From: CBDFKF01 sp965248765
GTDB lineage: Bacteria > Pseudomonadota > Alphaproteobacteria > VGEJ01
Assembly: GCA_965248765.1 (NCBI GenBank)
Contig: CBDFKF010000004.1
Span: forward strand, 1,426,001 to 1,490,000
DNA: 64,000 nt
Reading direction: 5' to 3'
Shown here in pieces: positions 32,924-41,491 of this stretch. The position numbers were made by a program, and so were the translations under genes. The notes below the pieces were generated by a model. That model searched no databases, was not told where the DNA came from, and saw nothing but the letters and a program-made list of their open reading frames with translations. How positions within the stretch are numbered: the first letter of the stretch is position 1; each line of letters opens with the position of its first letter.

Positions 32924-33493
32924 GTGGTAGCGTCGGCGGAGCGCTGTACCTGGGCCGGCGAGGATCCGCTCTATCTCGCGTATCACGATGAGGAATGGGG
33001 CGTGCCGCAGCACGACGACGGTACGCTGTTCGAAGCGCTGGTGCTCGATGGCTTCCAAGCGGGCTTAAGCTGGCTCACTATCCTCCGCAAGCGCGAGAAC
33101 TTCCGCGCCGCCTTCGATGGCTTCGATGCGGCCAAGATCGCGCGGTATGGGGCGCGCAAGGAGGCCGCACTGCTCGCCGATGCCGGCATCGTCCGCAACC
33201 GCGCGAAGATCGCCGCGAGCCGCGATAACGCCCGCGCCTTCCTCGCCGTGCAGGAGGAATTCGGCAGCTTCGATCGCTACATCTGGGGCTTCACCGGGGG
33301 TGGCACGATCACCAACCGCTGGACCCGGCTCGACCAATTGCCGGCGGCGACGCCGGAGTCCCAGGCCATGAGCAAGGACCTCAAGGCGCGCGGCTTCCGC
33401 TTCGTCGGGCCAACTATCTGCTATGCCTTCATGCAGGCCGCCGGCATGGTCAATGACCACCTGGTGCGCTGCTTCCGCTACGACCAGGTGTGA
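32924..33493 (+). CDS. tag: DNA-3-methyladenine glycosylase I
   Basis: This protein of 189 residues starts near RCTWAGEDPLYLAYHDEEWG, the typical Tag N-terminus with its zinc Cys and His. The HLVRCFRYDQ end supplies the other zinc ligands. The WLTILRKRENFRAAF base-recognition helix is present. It removes 3-methyladenine from alkylated DNA. The GTG at 32924 was chosen by alignment to family length; the longer frame overlaps ygfZ. Confidence 0.92.
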   Translation: MVASAERCTWAGEDPLYLAYHDEEWGVPQHDDGTLFEALVLDGFQAGLSWLTILRKRENFRAAFDGFDAAKIARYGARKEAALLADAGIVRNRAKIAASRDNARAFLAVQEEFGSFDRYIWGFTGGGTITNRWTRLDQLPAATPESQAMSKDLKARGFRFVGPTICYAFMQAAGMVNDHLVRCFRYDQV

Positions 33494-33529
33494 GCGGGTG
33501 GGCGTGGGGCGGGAGATGAGCGCTCAGGT

Positions 33530-34081
33530 GTGATGAGCGGCCTGGACCTACGTCCCTGTGGCGAGGCCGACGTCGCGGCGATGTTCGCGGTGATCAACGA
33601 CGGCGCGCAAGCCTATCGCGGCGTGATACCGGAGGACCGGTGGCACGAGCCCTACATGGCGGAGGACGAGCTGCGGGGCGAGATCGCCGCCGGCGTCGCC
33701 TTCACCGGGGCCGAGGTGCCGGTCACCGGAGAGGCTGGTGCCGGGGAATCGGGGGCTGAGTTGGTCGGGGTGATGGGGCTGCAGTCGGTCCAGGACGTGA
33801 CGCTGGTCCGCCACGCCTATGTGCGGACCACGCACCAGCGCCGGGGCGTCGGCGCGACGATGCTGGGGCAACTCAAGGCCGAGACCGCGACGCCGCTCTT
33901 GATCGGCACCTGGGCCGCGGCGACCTGGGCGATCGGCTTCTACGAACGGCACGGCTTCCGCCTGGTTACGATGGCCGAGAAGGACCGGCTGCTCAGCCGC
34001 TACTGGTCGGTGCCGGCGGCCCAGGCCGCCGCCTCGGTGGTGCTCGCCGATGCCGCGTGGCGGGGACGTGGAGGCGAATAG
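33530..34081 (+). CDS. GNAT-family N-acetyltransferase
   Basis: This 183-residue protein has the acetyl-CoA loop HQRRGVGATML and the C-terminal AIGFYERHGFRLVT strand-helix pair of GNAT enzymes. An insert (VTGEAGAGESGAE) splits the central sheet. The substrate is unknown. The start is GTG at 33530 or the ATG next to it. It follows tag by 36 bp on the same strand. Confidence 0.85.
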   Translation: MMSGLDLRPCGEADVAAMFAVINDGAQAYRGVIPEDRWHEPYMAEDELRGEIAAGVAFTGAEVPVTGEAGAGESGAELVGVMGLQSVQDVTLVRHAYVRTTHQRRGVGATMLGQLKAETATPLLIGTWAAATWAIGFYERHGFRLVTMAEKDRLLSRYWSVPAAQAAASVVLADAAWRGRGGE

Positions 34082-34111
34082 GCCCGGGAGCCCCGGCGAT
34101 ACCGCCGTTCT

Positions 34112-35182
34112 CTACGGACCGGTCGAGGAGGCCGATGTCAGACCCAACCGGGCGCGCTGGGGCAGGATGCTGAGGAAGTTATCTCGCGCGACGCGGCGCG
34201 CAACATCAGGCGATAGGGCGTCCAGGAAGGGGTAGTAGCGCTGTACGTTTTCGGCATGCTTACCCATGCGCGCCACCGTATCGGAGCCGATCATCAATCG
34301 GGTAGGGAACTCCTCCGCCAAGGCGACCCAATCGGCGTCGGGGACGCCGTCGGGCGCCACATATTCCTCGTACACGACCCACGAGAGGTCGATCCAGAGA
34401 TTGGGATAGCGGGAGAGCAGTCCGCTGAGGATCTCCATCATGTTCGGCACTTCGACGCGCCGACTGATCCCTGCGTGGCACCAGATGAACCGGGTGTTCG
34501 GGTGGCGCTGGAGAATGGCCTTCATCTCATTCACGAAGATTGGCTCGTGCTTCCATACCGAAGTGATGTTGTTGTGCAGAGACACCGGGAGGTCGCGTCG
34601 TCCGGCCAAAGCGTAGACCGGATCCAGTGCCGGATGATCGCCACGCGGCGTTTCGCCGTAGGTCAGGGCGGTCAGGTCATCGTGATGGCCGAACAGCTCA
34701 CCAACCCCTTCCCAGAAGTTCGGATACCACTCGAGCAATCGCTCGACGTGATCCACCGCGTTCATGTCGGTGCTGTTGATGCCGGTGATGAACGGGTGAA
34801 GACGCCGGCGGTGTTCGGCTGGAAGCGTCAAGACCGCCCGGGCCACGAGGACGTCGGTTGCGCTGTACCAATAGGTACGCGAATCGTCGTCGAGGTAATA
34901 GCCGGGTTGGGTCGGATCGGCCGCATTCCACTTCTTGACTAGCGCCATCCCGGAGATCATCGAATGCTCGACGCCGGCTGCATCCATGGCCTCGATGACG
35001 CGGTCGATGCCGTCGGTGCGCTGAAGGAAGTCCACATAGTGGAAATGGGAATCCGACACCACGTACCGCACGGCTCCAGCCGTCTCCATCGTGGCCGGCG
35101 GCACCTCGACCGTCGCAACCTGCGCTGTGCATCCTCCGAGCAACGCCGCGAATGCGGCGATCCAGAGATACCTTCCTCGCAT
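34112..35182 (-). CDS. Amidohydrolase-family lipoprotein
   Basis: This 356-residue protein starts with a lipoprotein signal (IAAFAALLGGC, lipobox LGGC), so it should be anchored in the envelope. The mature part is an amidohydrolase_2-type barrel: SDSHFHYVDF near the start (the HxH metal site), FIWCHAGIS (metal His) and LMIGSDTVARMG (Asp) late. The substrate is unknown. GGGGGTAAGG precedes the ATG at 35182. It follows the cyclase gene on the same strand with a small gap. Codon use in this gene and the next looks less GC-extreme than in the flanking core genes. Confidence 0.82.
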   Translation of the reverse strand: MRGRYLWIAAFAALLGGCTAQVATVEVPPATMETAGAVRYVVSDSHFHYVDFLQRTDGIDRVIEAMDAAGVEHSMISGMALVKKWNAADPTQPGYYLDDDSRTYWYSATDVLVARAVLTLPAEHRRRLHPFITGINSTDMNAVDHVERLLEWYPNFWEGVGELFGHHDDLTALTYGETPRGDHPALDPVYALAGRRDLPVSLHNNITSVWKHEPIFVNEMKAILQRHPNTRFIWCHAGISRRVEVPNMMEILSGLLSRYPNLWIDLSWVVYEEYVAPDGVPDADWVALAEEFPTRLMIGSDTVARMGKHAENVQRYYPFLDALSPDVARRVARDNFLSILPQRARLGLTSASSTGP

Positions 35183-35186
35183 TGCC

Positions 35187-37316
35187 TTACCCCCCACTTG
35201 CCGGACGCGCTCGGTACGGTGTTGTCGCTCTCATGATTGGACTTCGAAGACTTTCGGCCAGGAAACGCCAGGAGGGCTCTCGCGGTATCTTCTGCACTTC
35301 TCGATCAGAATAGTTGACGGCTGGTCGTCGGGCCATGTCGCCGGAATTCTCTCGAAGATCGCGATTGCCTCGTCCCAATCCCGGTTCACGTATGCTTGAA
35401 ACCTTTTTGCTCTCACCTGCCAGCGCGAAGGCGCCCTGCGCCGCCATTGGTCCCGTCTCCTCGGGGCCGGCAGCCATCAGTTCGTAGATCGCGACGCCTT
35501 CTGTTCTGCCTTTCAGCGCCACGATATCCAGGGGACGCAGGCAGAAGTGGTCAGAGACTCTCTCATGCAGGCCGTGGCTCACGCAGATACTGGTGCCGTA
35601 GCGTTTGTTGATTTCCTCGAGGCGCGACGCAACGTTGACCGCGTCTCCGAACGCTGTGTAGTTCATCCGTTCGGACGAGCCGACGTTGCCCACGATCGCC
35701 TCACCGCAGTGGAGTCCGAACCGCGTGAACAACGGAGGTTTGTCGACTGCTATCCATTTCTGGTTTATCTCCTCGAGGCGAGCGCTTGCCTCTAAGACGG
35801 CATGACATGCATGGCGTGGGTGGTCGTCATCCGGGACTGGCGCGCCCCAGAAAGCCATGATTCCGTCGCCTATGTATTTGTCGATCGTGCCATTCCAGCT
35901 CAAGATTATTTGTGTTAGCTCATCAAAGTACTCAGAGATGTGAAGCATGAGGATGCTCGGCGGCATTTTTTTGGAGACGGTTGTGAAGTTCCTCACGTCG
36001 CTGAACATGATCGTGACATCTCGGCTCTTGCCGCCAAGCTCTACACCCTCTCCCGTCTGTATCAGCTGCTGAACGAGAGCCCTGGGTACGAACTTGCTGA
36101 AGGCCTGTACCGCGCTCTTGGTTGTTGCAATGGAATCCGTGAGCGCATGGGTTTCGGCAATGCGTGATCGGACTTTGACCTCCGAATCGAAATCGAAGTC
36201 CCTGATCTTTCTGGTCTCGTCCGCCAAAAGCCGAATGGGCTGCGCGACGAGCTTAGAGACGATGCCGATGACAATGATCCCCGCGATCAGAACCGCCACC
36301 GCTATGACCAACGTCACGATGCTCGTCTCGGTGACGGTTTCAACGAATTCCTCGGCGGGCACGACGACCCCGATCGTCCATTGCCTCCCGAAGGTTGGCG
36401 GAAGTGTGGTGAATGAGGCCATGTACTCGGTGCCCTGCGCGTTGAACACGAGTTGCTCTGGGCTCGTTCCCGTGTAGTTGCTTACGGCGGTTCGGAGCCA
36501 AACTTCCTCAAGCTCGTCAACCAATACTGGTCTGGCGGTTTCTCCTTCGCGCGAGACGGTGCGCCTCGCATCCGGGAAGGCGACGAGCTGGCGCCGCGCG
36601 TTCATGATGAAAGCAATGCCGGTTTGGCCAATCCTCAGATCCGCCAGGAAGTCGGAGAGCTCACCGAGGGTCAGGTCGGCGCCCGCAATTCCCTCGAAGC
36701 CGCGATCGGCATCCGCGATCGGGAACGAAGCGGTTATGCCTGGCTCTCCCAGGCTGTAGTAGACGTAGAGATTGGTCCAATGGCTCGTCTTACCCTCCTT
36801 GGCTCCGCCGTACCAAGGCCGTGCTCTGGGGTCGTACATGACTGCTTTTGATTTGACGGTCGCCAACACACGCCCGTCGGGGCGCAAGAAGCGCCACGTT
36901 TCACTGGCGGCTTCTTGGCGACGGTCAATAACCCTCACCACGTACGCCTGCACGAAACTTCCGTCCTCGTATCCGACATAGACGCTGTAATACGCTGGGT
37001 TAACCCGCACGAGATCCAACAGGAAGTCCTGCAAGTTTGTTCGATGCGTATCAAATGGATTCCGCGCGGCATGCATGGAGACCATTTTTGCTGAATCCAT
37101 GAGTGGACCCAGATGATCGAGCGTCTTTTCCACGACGGAGTCGCTGACTTGCCGAATGATTTGGTTCGAAAGCTGAGAGGCGGCGTCGGTGTGCGCCTGG
37201 TAGGTATACCAAGCAACGCCGCCCGCCGTGACGACGAAGAGGGAAACGAAAATCGTCGAGAAGTATGTATTGAGCGTCGGCCTCTTGAGCGGGTTCACGA
37301 GCTTTCTCGGGCGCAC
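35187..37316 (-). CDS. Membrane-bound class III adenylate/guanylate cyclase with dCache sensor; C-terminus frameshifted
   Basis: The 709-residue frame has a transmembrane helix at about residues 18-40, a periplasmic dCache sensor (about 45-325), a second helix (about 335-357), a HAMP linker and a class III cyclase domain. The metal Asp residues are in TIMFSDVRNFT and YIGDGIMAFWGAP. It should make cAMP (or cGMP) in response to an outside ligand. After residue 650 the frame turns into noise. A second frame from 35416 to 35231 reads RFQAYVNRDWDEAIAIFERI, the tail usual in this family. The shift is at a T5 run, 35404-35408. With one base fewer, the gene would end at 35231. The start is GTG at 37316. 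Confidence 0.85.
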   Translation of the reverse strand: MRPRKLVNPLKRPTLNTYFSTIFVSLFVVTAGGVAWYTYQAHTDAASQLSNQIIRQVSDSVVEKTLDHLGPLMDSAKMVSMHAARNPFDTHRTNLQDFLLDLVRVNPAYYSVYVGYEDGSFVQAYVVRVIDRRQEAASETWRFLRPDGRVLATVKSKAVMYDPRARPWYGGAKEGKTSHWTNLYVYYSLGEPGITASFPIADADRGFEGIAGADLTLGELSDFLADLRIGQTGIAFIMNARRQLVAFPDARRTVSREGETARPVLVDELEEVWLRTAVSNYTGTSPEQLVFNAQGTEYMASFTTLPPTFGRQWTIGVVVPAEEFVETVTETSIVTLVIAVAVLIAGIIVIGIVSKLVAQPIRLLADETRKIRDFDFDSEVKVRSRIAETHALTDSIATTKSAVQAFSKFVPRALVQQLIQTGEGVELGGKSRDVTIMFSDVRNFTTVSKKMPPSILMLHISEYFDELTQIILSWNGTIDKYIGDGIMAFWGAPVPDDDHPRHACHAVLEASARLEEINQKWIAVDKPPLFTRFGLHCGEAIVGNVGSSERMNYTAFGDAVNVASRLEEINKRYGTSICVSHGLHERVSDHFCLRPLDIVALKGRTEGVAIYELMAAGPEETGPMAAQGAFALAGESKKVSSIREPGLGRGNRDLRENSGDMARRPAVNYSDREVQKIPREPSWRFLAESLRSPIMRATTPYRARPASGG

Positions 37317-37426
37317 GCTCGGAGCCTCAATGGGGCACGTCTCCCGCGCCGCGAGGTGGCGGTGCCATTCATTGCCGTATACTGGAGTCTCGGTGGTGAT
37401 CCACCGACAGCGGGTGGAGTTGCTCG

Positions 37427-38452
37427 ATGCTCGGCAAGCCGTCCGATATGGCGATCGACCTTGGCACCGCCAACACGCTTGTCTACGTCAGGGGCAAAGG
37501 GATCGTCCTCGATGAGCCCTCGGTGGTCGCCATCGTCAACCAGCGCGGCAAGATGCAGGTGCTGGCGGTGGGCGACGAGGCCAAGATGATGCTGGGCCGC
37601 ACTCCAGGCAACATCGAGGCCATTCGGCCGTTGCGGGACGGCGTCATCGCGGACTTCGACGTCGCCGAGGCGATGATCAAATACTTCGTGCGCAAGGTTC
37701 ATCGCCGGCGCCGGATCGGCAACCCGCGCATCGTCGTTGCGGTACCATCGGGCTCGACTCCGGTCGAGCGACGGGCAATCCGGGAATCCGCCGAGAGTGC
37801 CGGCGCGCGACAAGCCTATCTGATCGAGGAACCGATGGCGGCGGCCATCGGTGCCGGACTGCCGGTGACCGAGCCGACCGGCTCTATGGTCGTGGATATC
37901 GGCGGCGGCACCACGGAGGTAGCGGTCATCTCGCTTGGCGGCATCGCATATGCGCGCTCGGTTCGCGTCGGTGGCGACAAGATTGACGAGGCCATCGTCG
38001 CCTACATCCGCCGCCAGCATAATCTGCTGATCGGCGAGCGCAGTGCCGAGCGCATCAAGATCGCCATCGGCACCGCCTCGCCACCGGAGGACGGGCCGGG
38101 CGAGGTCATGCAGGTAAAAGGCCGCGACCTCCTCTATGGCGTGCCCAAGGAACTCGCAATCAGCCAACGGCAAATCGCCGACAGCATTGCCGAACCGGTT
38201 GGCACCATTATCGAGGCGGTTAAGGCGGCGTTGGAGAACACCGCGCCCGAGCTGGCGGCCGACATCGTCGACAGGGGTATCGTTCTCACCGGTGGCGGCG
38301 CCTTGTTGGGCAACATCGATCGCATGATCGGCTATGCCACCGGCTTGCCGGTGGTGATCGCCGAGGCACCGCTCACATGCGTGGCGCTGGGAAGCGGGCG
38401 CATTCTCGAACACCCACGCTCGCTCCGTCATATCCTCCAGGACGGCCGCTAG
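37427..38452 (+). CDS. mreB: Rod shape-determining actin-like protein MreB
   Basis: This 341-residue protein shows the actin-fold phosphate loops MAIDLGTANTLVYVRG and MVVDIGGGTTEVAVISLGG and the adenosine motif VLTGGGALLGNID. MreB filaments guide cell-wall synthesis along the rod. The usual downstream partners mreC and mreD are absent. Instead an IS-mediated junction begins 190 bp past the stop, so this is either a second copy or a cluster cut by rearrangement. It is divergent from the cyclase gene. Confidence 0.93.
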   Translation: MLGKPSDMAIDLGTANTLVYVRGKGIVLDEPSVVAIVNQRGKMQVLAVGDEAKMMLGRTPGNIEAIRPLRDGVIADFDVAEAMIKYFVRKVHRRRRIGNPRIVVAVPSGSTPVERRAIRESAESAGARQAYLIEEPMAAAIGAGLPVTEPTGSMVVDIGGGTTEVAVISLGGIAYARSVRVGGDKIDEAIVAYIRRQHNLLIGERSAERIKIAIGTASPPEDGPGEVMQVKGRDLLYGVPKELAISQRQIADSIAEPVGTIIEAVKAALENTAPELAADIVDRGIVLTGGGALLGNIDRMIGYATGLPVVIAEAPLTCVALGSGRILEHPRSLRHILQDGR

Positions 38453-38638
38453 ACCGTCCTGGAGGGCGCGCGCCGGCCACCTCAGGCGGCCATGGCGCTT
38501 GACCAGACCGAGCTTGGTCAGGCGCTCCACCTCTCCGGGAATGAGATCGAACTCGAGCTGACCGTCGGGAAACAGGACGTGCTCGCGCCCATCCTCTTCG
38601 CTGCCGAGGGTAACGATGCCGAGCCCTTGAAGTCATAG
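38453..38638. other. Gap between mreB and the IS element with a possible gene remnant
   Basis: No complete gene is seen. Read on the minus strand from the IS end, the frame gives GIVTLGSEEDGREHVLFPDG followed by QLEFDLIPGEVERLTKLGLV, which looks like real protein but has no start and runs into antisense of mreB. A plus-strand frame of 48 codons (38492-38638) also exists. One of the two is probably the remains of a gene cut by the IS-linked rearrangement. Confidence 0.3.
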
Positions 38639-38749
38639 TGTTAACGGTGGAGGAATAATGCAGCACGCGGAGCGGCTGGGCGGTCCGGTCGCGGCGGCGC
38701 AAAATTGCGCCACCTATAGCCCCTTGTCGGTTGTGGTGAGGGGCATGAG

Positions 38750-39097
38750 ATGTACGGCGTGGAGCTCTATGCGGCGGTTCGTCTGGCGGTTGTCGACGAG
38801 GGTCTGAGCCATCACGATGCGGGCCGTCGGTTCGGCATCGACCGCCGGACGGTGAAGAAGATGCTGAGCTATTCGGCGCCGCCGGGCTACCGGCGGACGG
38901 CACCGGTTCGGCGCCCGAAGCTGCACGGGTTCAGCGAGATCATCGACCAGTGGCTGAAGGAGGATCTGAAGCAGCTGCGCAAGCAGCGCCACACGGCCAA
39001 GCGTATCTTCGACCGGCTTCGCGCCGAGCACGGGTTCACCGGCGGCTATACCATGCAGACCGTGTGGAAACTCTGGGTGGCGGGGATGGAGGTTTAG
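38750..39097 (+). pseudogene. IS21-family istA 5' fragment (left copy)
   Basis: The 115 codons start MYGVELYAAVRLAVVDEGLS with the helix-turn-helix HHDAGRRFGIDRRTVKKML of IS21 IstA, and stop after WKLWVAG. The catalytic DDE domain and istB are missing, so it is inactive. It is about 80 percent identical by eye to the right copy but not the same, so the two came from different IS copies. Confidence 0.8.
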
Positions 39098-39217
39098 GTA
39101 ACCATGATTTGCGGCGATCCCACGTAATCTGGCGGTTTGGCGCCGGTAGCCCTGTGGAAGGGGCTCCAGGCCTCCGTGGATCGATGTGCGGCGCTCGATT
39201 TTGGCCTGATTCCCGTC

Positions 39218-40544
39218 TCATGCCCTCGCGGCGGCGATCAAGGCGGGAACACCTACCAGCGAGATCGCGCGGCGGATGTTGTAAGCCAGCGCCGTGATGC
39301 TGAACTCGCCGCGCACGTTCTCCAGCCGCCGGGTCAGGAAGGCACCCTGGCCCATCCATTGTTTGATTGAGCCGAAGGGATGCTCGACGCTTTCACGGCG
39401 CGCATCGAGCAGCTCCGGGCGGGCCGCCAATCGTTCTGCCATGCGCTCCAGGATCGCTTCGGCGCTTGCGCTTGCTGTGTAGCGCCAGGCGTTGGCCGTC
39501 GGGGCAGATGTAAATGTCCTCGCCGCCGTCATAGCGGAAGCGTTCCTTGGGAAAGAGCCCCTGGCTCACCGTGGATCCGCGCTGGGGCTTGGGCACATGC
39601 GGCACGACGCCGGCATTCTCGCAGGCCTCGATATCCTCGATCTTGAAGTAGCCCGCGTCGGCGACCGCGTCGATCCGATCGACGGCCAGGTTCCGACGGG
39701 CCACCACCGCCGTCTCGGCCAATAGACCGAGATCGCTGACCTTGTTATGGACCTGCTGCTCGGCGATCAGTTTGTGCTTGGCGTCCACGGCGATCTGAAT
39801 GTTGTAGCCGACACCGACCCGGGTCTCGGCGTACATCGCCCGGCTGTCCGGATCCGTCAAAGAGAGCTGGTCCTCGCCACTCGCAGCCAGCGCATCTCGA
39901 TGTTCCTCAAACCGCTCACGCCGCCCTTGGATCGCAGCGATCTTCTCCTGGATATGCTCCACCTCGCCGCCGCCGGTGCCGCCCTCGTCTTGCTCGTCGG
40001 CCTCGTCGAGCCGGTCGAGATAACGCGACAACCTCTCGTCGCTCTCGGCCAACGCCTTCGCCAGCTTCGCTTTGGTGAAGTTCCGCTTCCGGCTGTTCAC
40101 TGCCTTGATCCGTGTACCGTCAACCGCCACCAGCTCGCGTCCGAACAGCTCCAGTTCGCGGCATAGCCTCACGAACTCCCGAAACACCTGTCGGAAGGCC
40201 GCCCGATTGATCCGCCGGAAATCGGCGATCATCTTGAAGTCTGGCGACAAACGCCGCAACAGCCAGATCACTTCGAGATTACGCTTGCTCTCTGCCTCCA
40301 GCCGGCGGCTCGAACGTACCCGATTGAGATAGCCGTATATGTAGAGCTTCAGCAGGTCCGCCGGATCGTAGCCGGGACGACCTATCGCCTTCGCCGCGGC
40401 GCGCTCGAAACCAGCGGCCGCTAGGTCCAAACCATCCACGAAGGCATCGATGAAACGGACCGGGTTATCCCGGCCCACGTAATCGTCCACTGCTTCCGGC
40501 AGAAGCAGAACCTGAGAGCGGTCAACGCCAGGAATGTGTCTCAT
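39218..40544 (-). pseudogene. IS1182-family transposase, internally deleted and frameshifted
   Basis: The start MRHIPGVDRSQVLLLPEAVD, the FRRINRAAFRQVFREF segment, the LVAVDGTRIKAVNSRKRNFT motif and the YNIQIAVDAKHKLI motif are typical of IS1182 transposases. After CPDGQRL (about 39490) the frame breaks. The family's ending, RRESVEHPFGSIKQWMGQG followed by LAYNIRRAISLVG, appears in another frame to 39218. The cysteine-rich segment normally between these parts is missing, so about 40 codons are deleted. Its N-terminus is fused in frame to the right istA fragment. It cannot code for an active transposase. Confidence 0.85.
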
Positions 40545-40565
40545 GGCGGACCCTAACATCGCCAT

Positions 40566-40922
40566 GAGACGGACGGAATCCCCCGCCACCCAGAGTTTCC
40601 ACACGGTCTGCATGGTATAGCCGCCGGCGAACCCGTGCTCGTCCCGCAGCCGCTCGAAGATCCGGTGCGCCGTGTGGCGCTGCTTGCGCGGCACGTCCGG
40701 ATCCGTGTCCGCCTCCAGGATCGCGTCGACGATGCCGGTGAACCCATCCAGCTTGGGCCGCCGGACCGGCTTGGACCGCCGGTAGCCCGGCGGCGCCGAA
40801 TAGCTCAGCATCTTCTTCACCGTCCGGCGGTCGATGCCGAACCGACGGCCCGCATCGTGATGGCTCAGACCCTCGTCGACAACCGCCAGACGAACCGCCG
40901 CATAGAGCTCCACGCCGTACAT
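40566..40922 (-). pseudogene. IS21-family istA 5' fragment (right copy), fused in frame to the IS1182 transposase
   Basis: It begins MYGVELYAAVRLAVVDEGLS as in the left copy, in the opposite orientation. It contains a DTDPDVPRKQRHTAHRIFER stretch closer to intact IstA proteins. It is cut after WKLWVAGDSVRL, where the IS1182 sequence begins. Confidence 0.8.
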
Positions 40923-41033
40923 CTCATGCCCCTCACCACAACCGACAAGGGGCTATAGGTGGCGCAATTTTGCGCCGCCGCGACCGGACCGCCCAGCCGC
41001 TCCGCGTGCTGCATTATTCCTCCGCCGTTAACA

Positions 41034-41491
41034 GCCGCCACACCCACGAGGCCGAGGAGGTGGACGAGCAGACCTTCTTTTACAGCCGTGAGACCGGTGG
41101 CACGGTGGTCAGCACGGCGCTCGCCGAGATGCTGCGCATCATCGATGAACGTTACCCCGGTGACGAGTGGAACATCTACGCGGCACAGGCCTCGGACGGC
41201 GAAAACTACAGTGGCGATTCGGATCGGTGTCGCACCCTTCTCGAACGCGAGCTGCTGCCGTTGTGTCAGTACTTCGCCTACATCGAGATCATCGATGAGC
41301 GCGAGCGCGACATCCTGCTCGATTCCGAAAGCGGTGCCGCCCTGTGGCGCGCCTATCTGGCGGTCAGCCAGACTTCGCCCAACTTCGCCATGAAACGAAT
41401 CGCGGGTCCCGGCGATATCTACCAGGTGTTCCGCGAACTCTTCGCCAAGCAGCCAGAGGCCGGCCGCACTGTGGTCGCCGCGCGGACATGA
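41034..41491 (+). pseudogene. yeaH: YeaH (DUF444) C-terminal fragment, 5' part removed by the IS
   Basis: The first codons after the IS end read RHTHEAEEVDEQTFFYSRET, then WNIYAAQASDGENYSGDS and QYFAYIEIIDE, the C-terminal half of YeaH-type DUF444 proteins. About 250 residues are missing upstream. YeaH normally lies between the PrkA-type kinase gene yeaG and spoVR in a stress operon. Its stop overlaps the spoVR ATG (ATGA), as expected for the intact operon. Any product would be an IS-fused fragment and is unlikely to work. Confidence 0.85.

Larger units (their letters stand above)
38639..41033. mobile_element. IS21-ended composite containing an IS1182-family remnant
   Basis: The two ends are a long inverted repeat. 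It starts TGTTAACGGYGGAGGAATAA on each side and runs inward for more than 110 bp with few differences, then into istA-like 5' fragments facing each other. A degenerate IS1182-type transposase lies in the middle. The 5'-TG...CA-3' termini and the leader before istA are as in IS21. The flanking bases (GTCATAG left, GCCGCCA right) do not match, so there is no target-site duplication. This fits a deletion or inversion between two IS copies rather than one clean insertion. Confidence 0.8.

Noticed and set aside
37295..38530. 411-codon minus-strand frame over mreB
   Set aside because: It is antisense to a clearly real mreB gene. Only the part beyond mreB (38460-38638) looks protein-like and is kept as a possible remnant.
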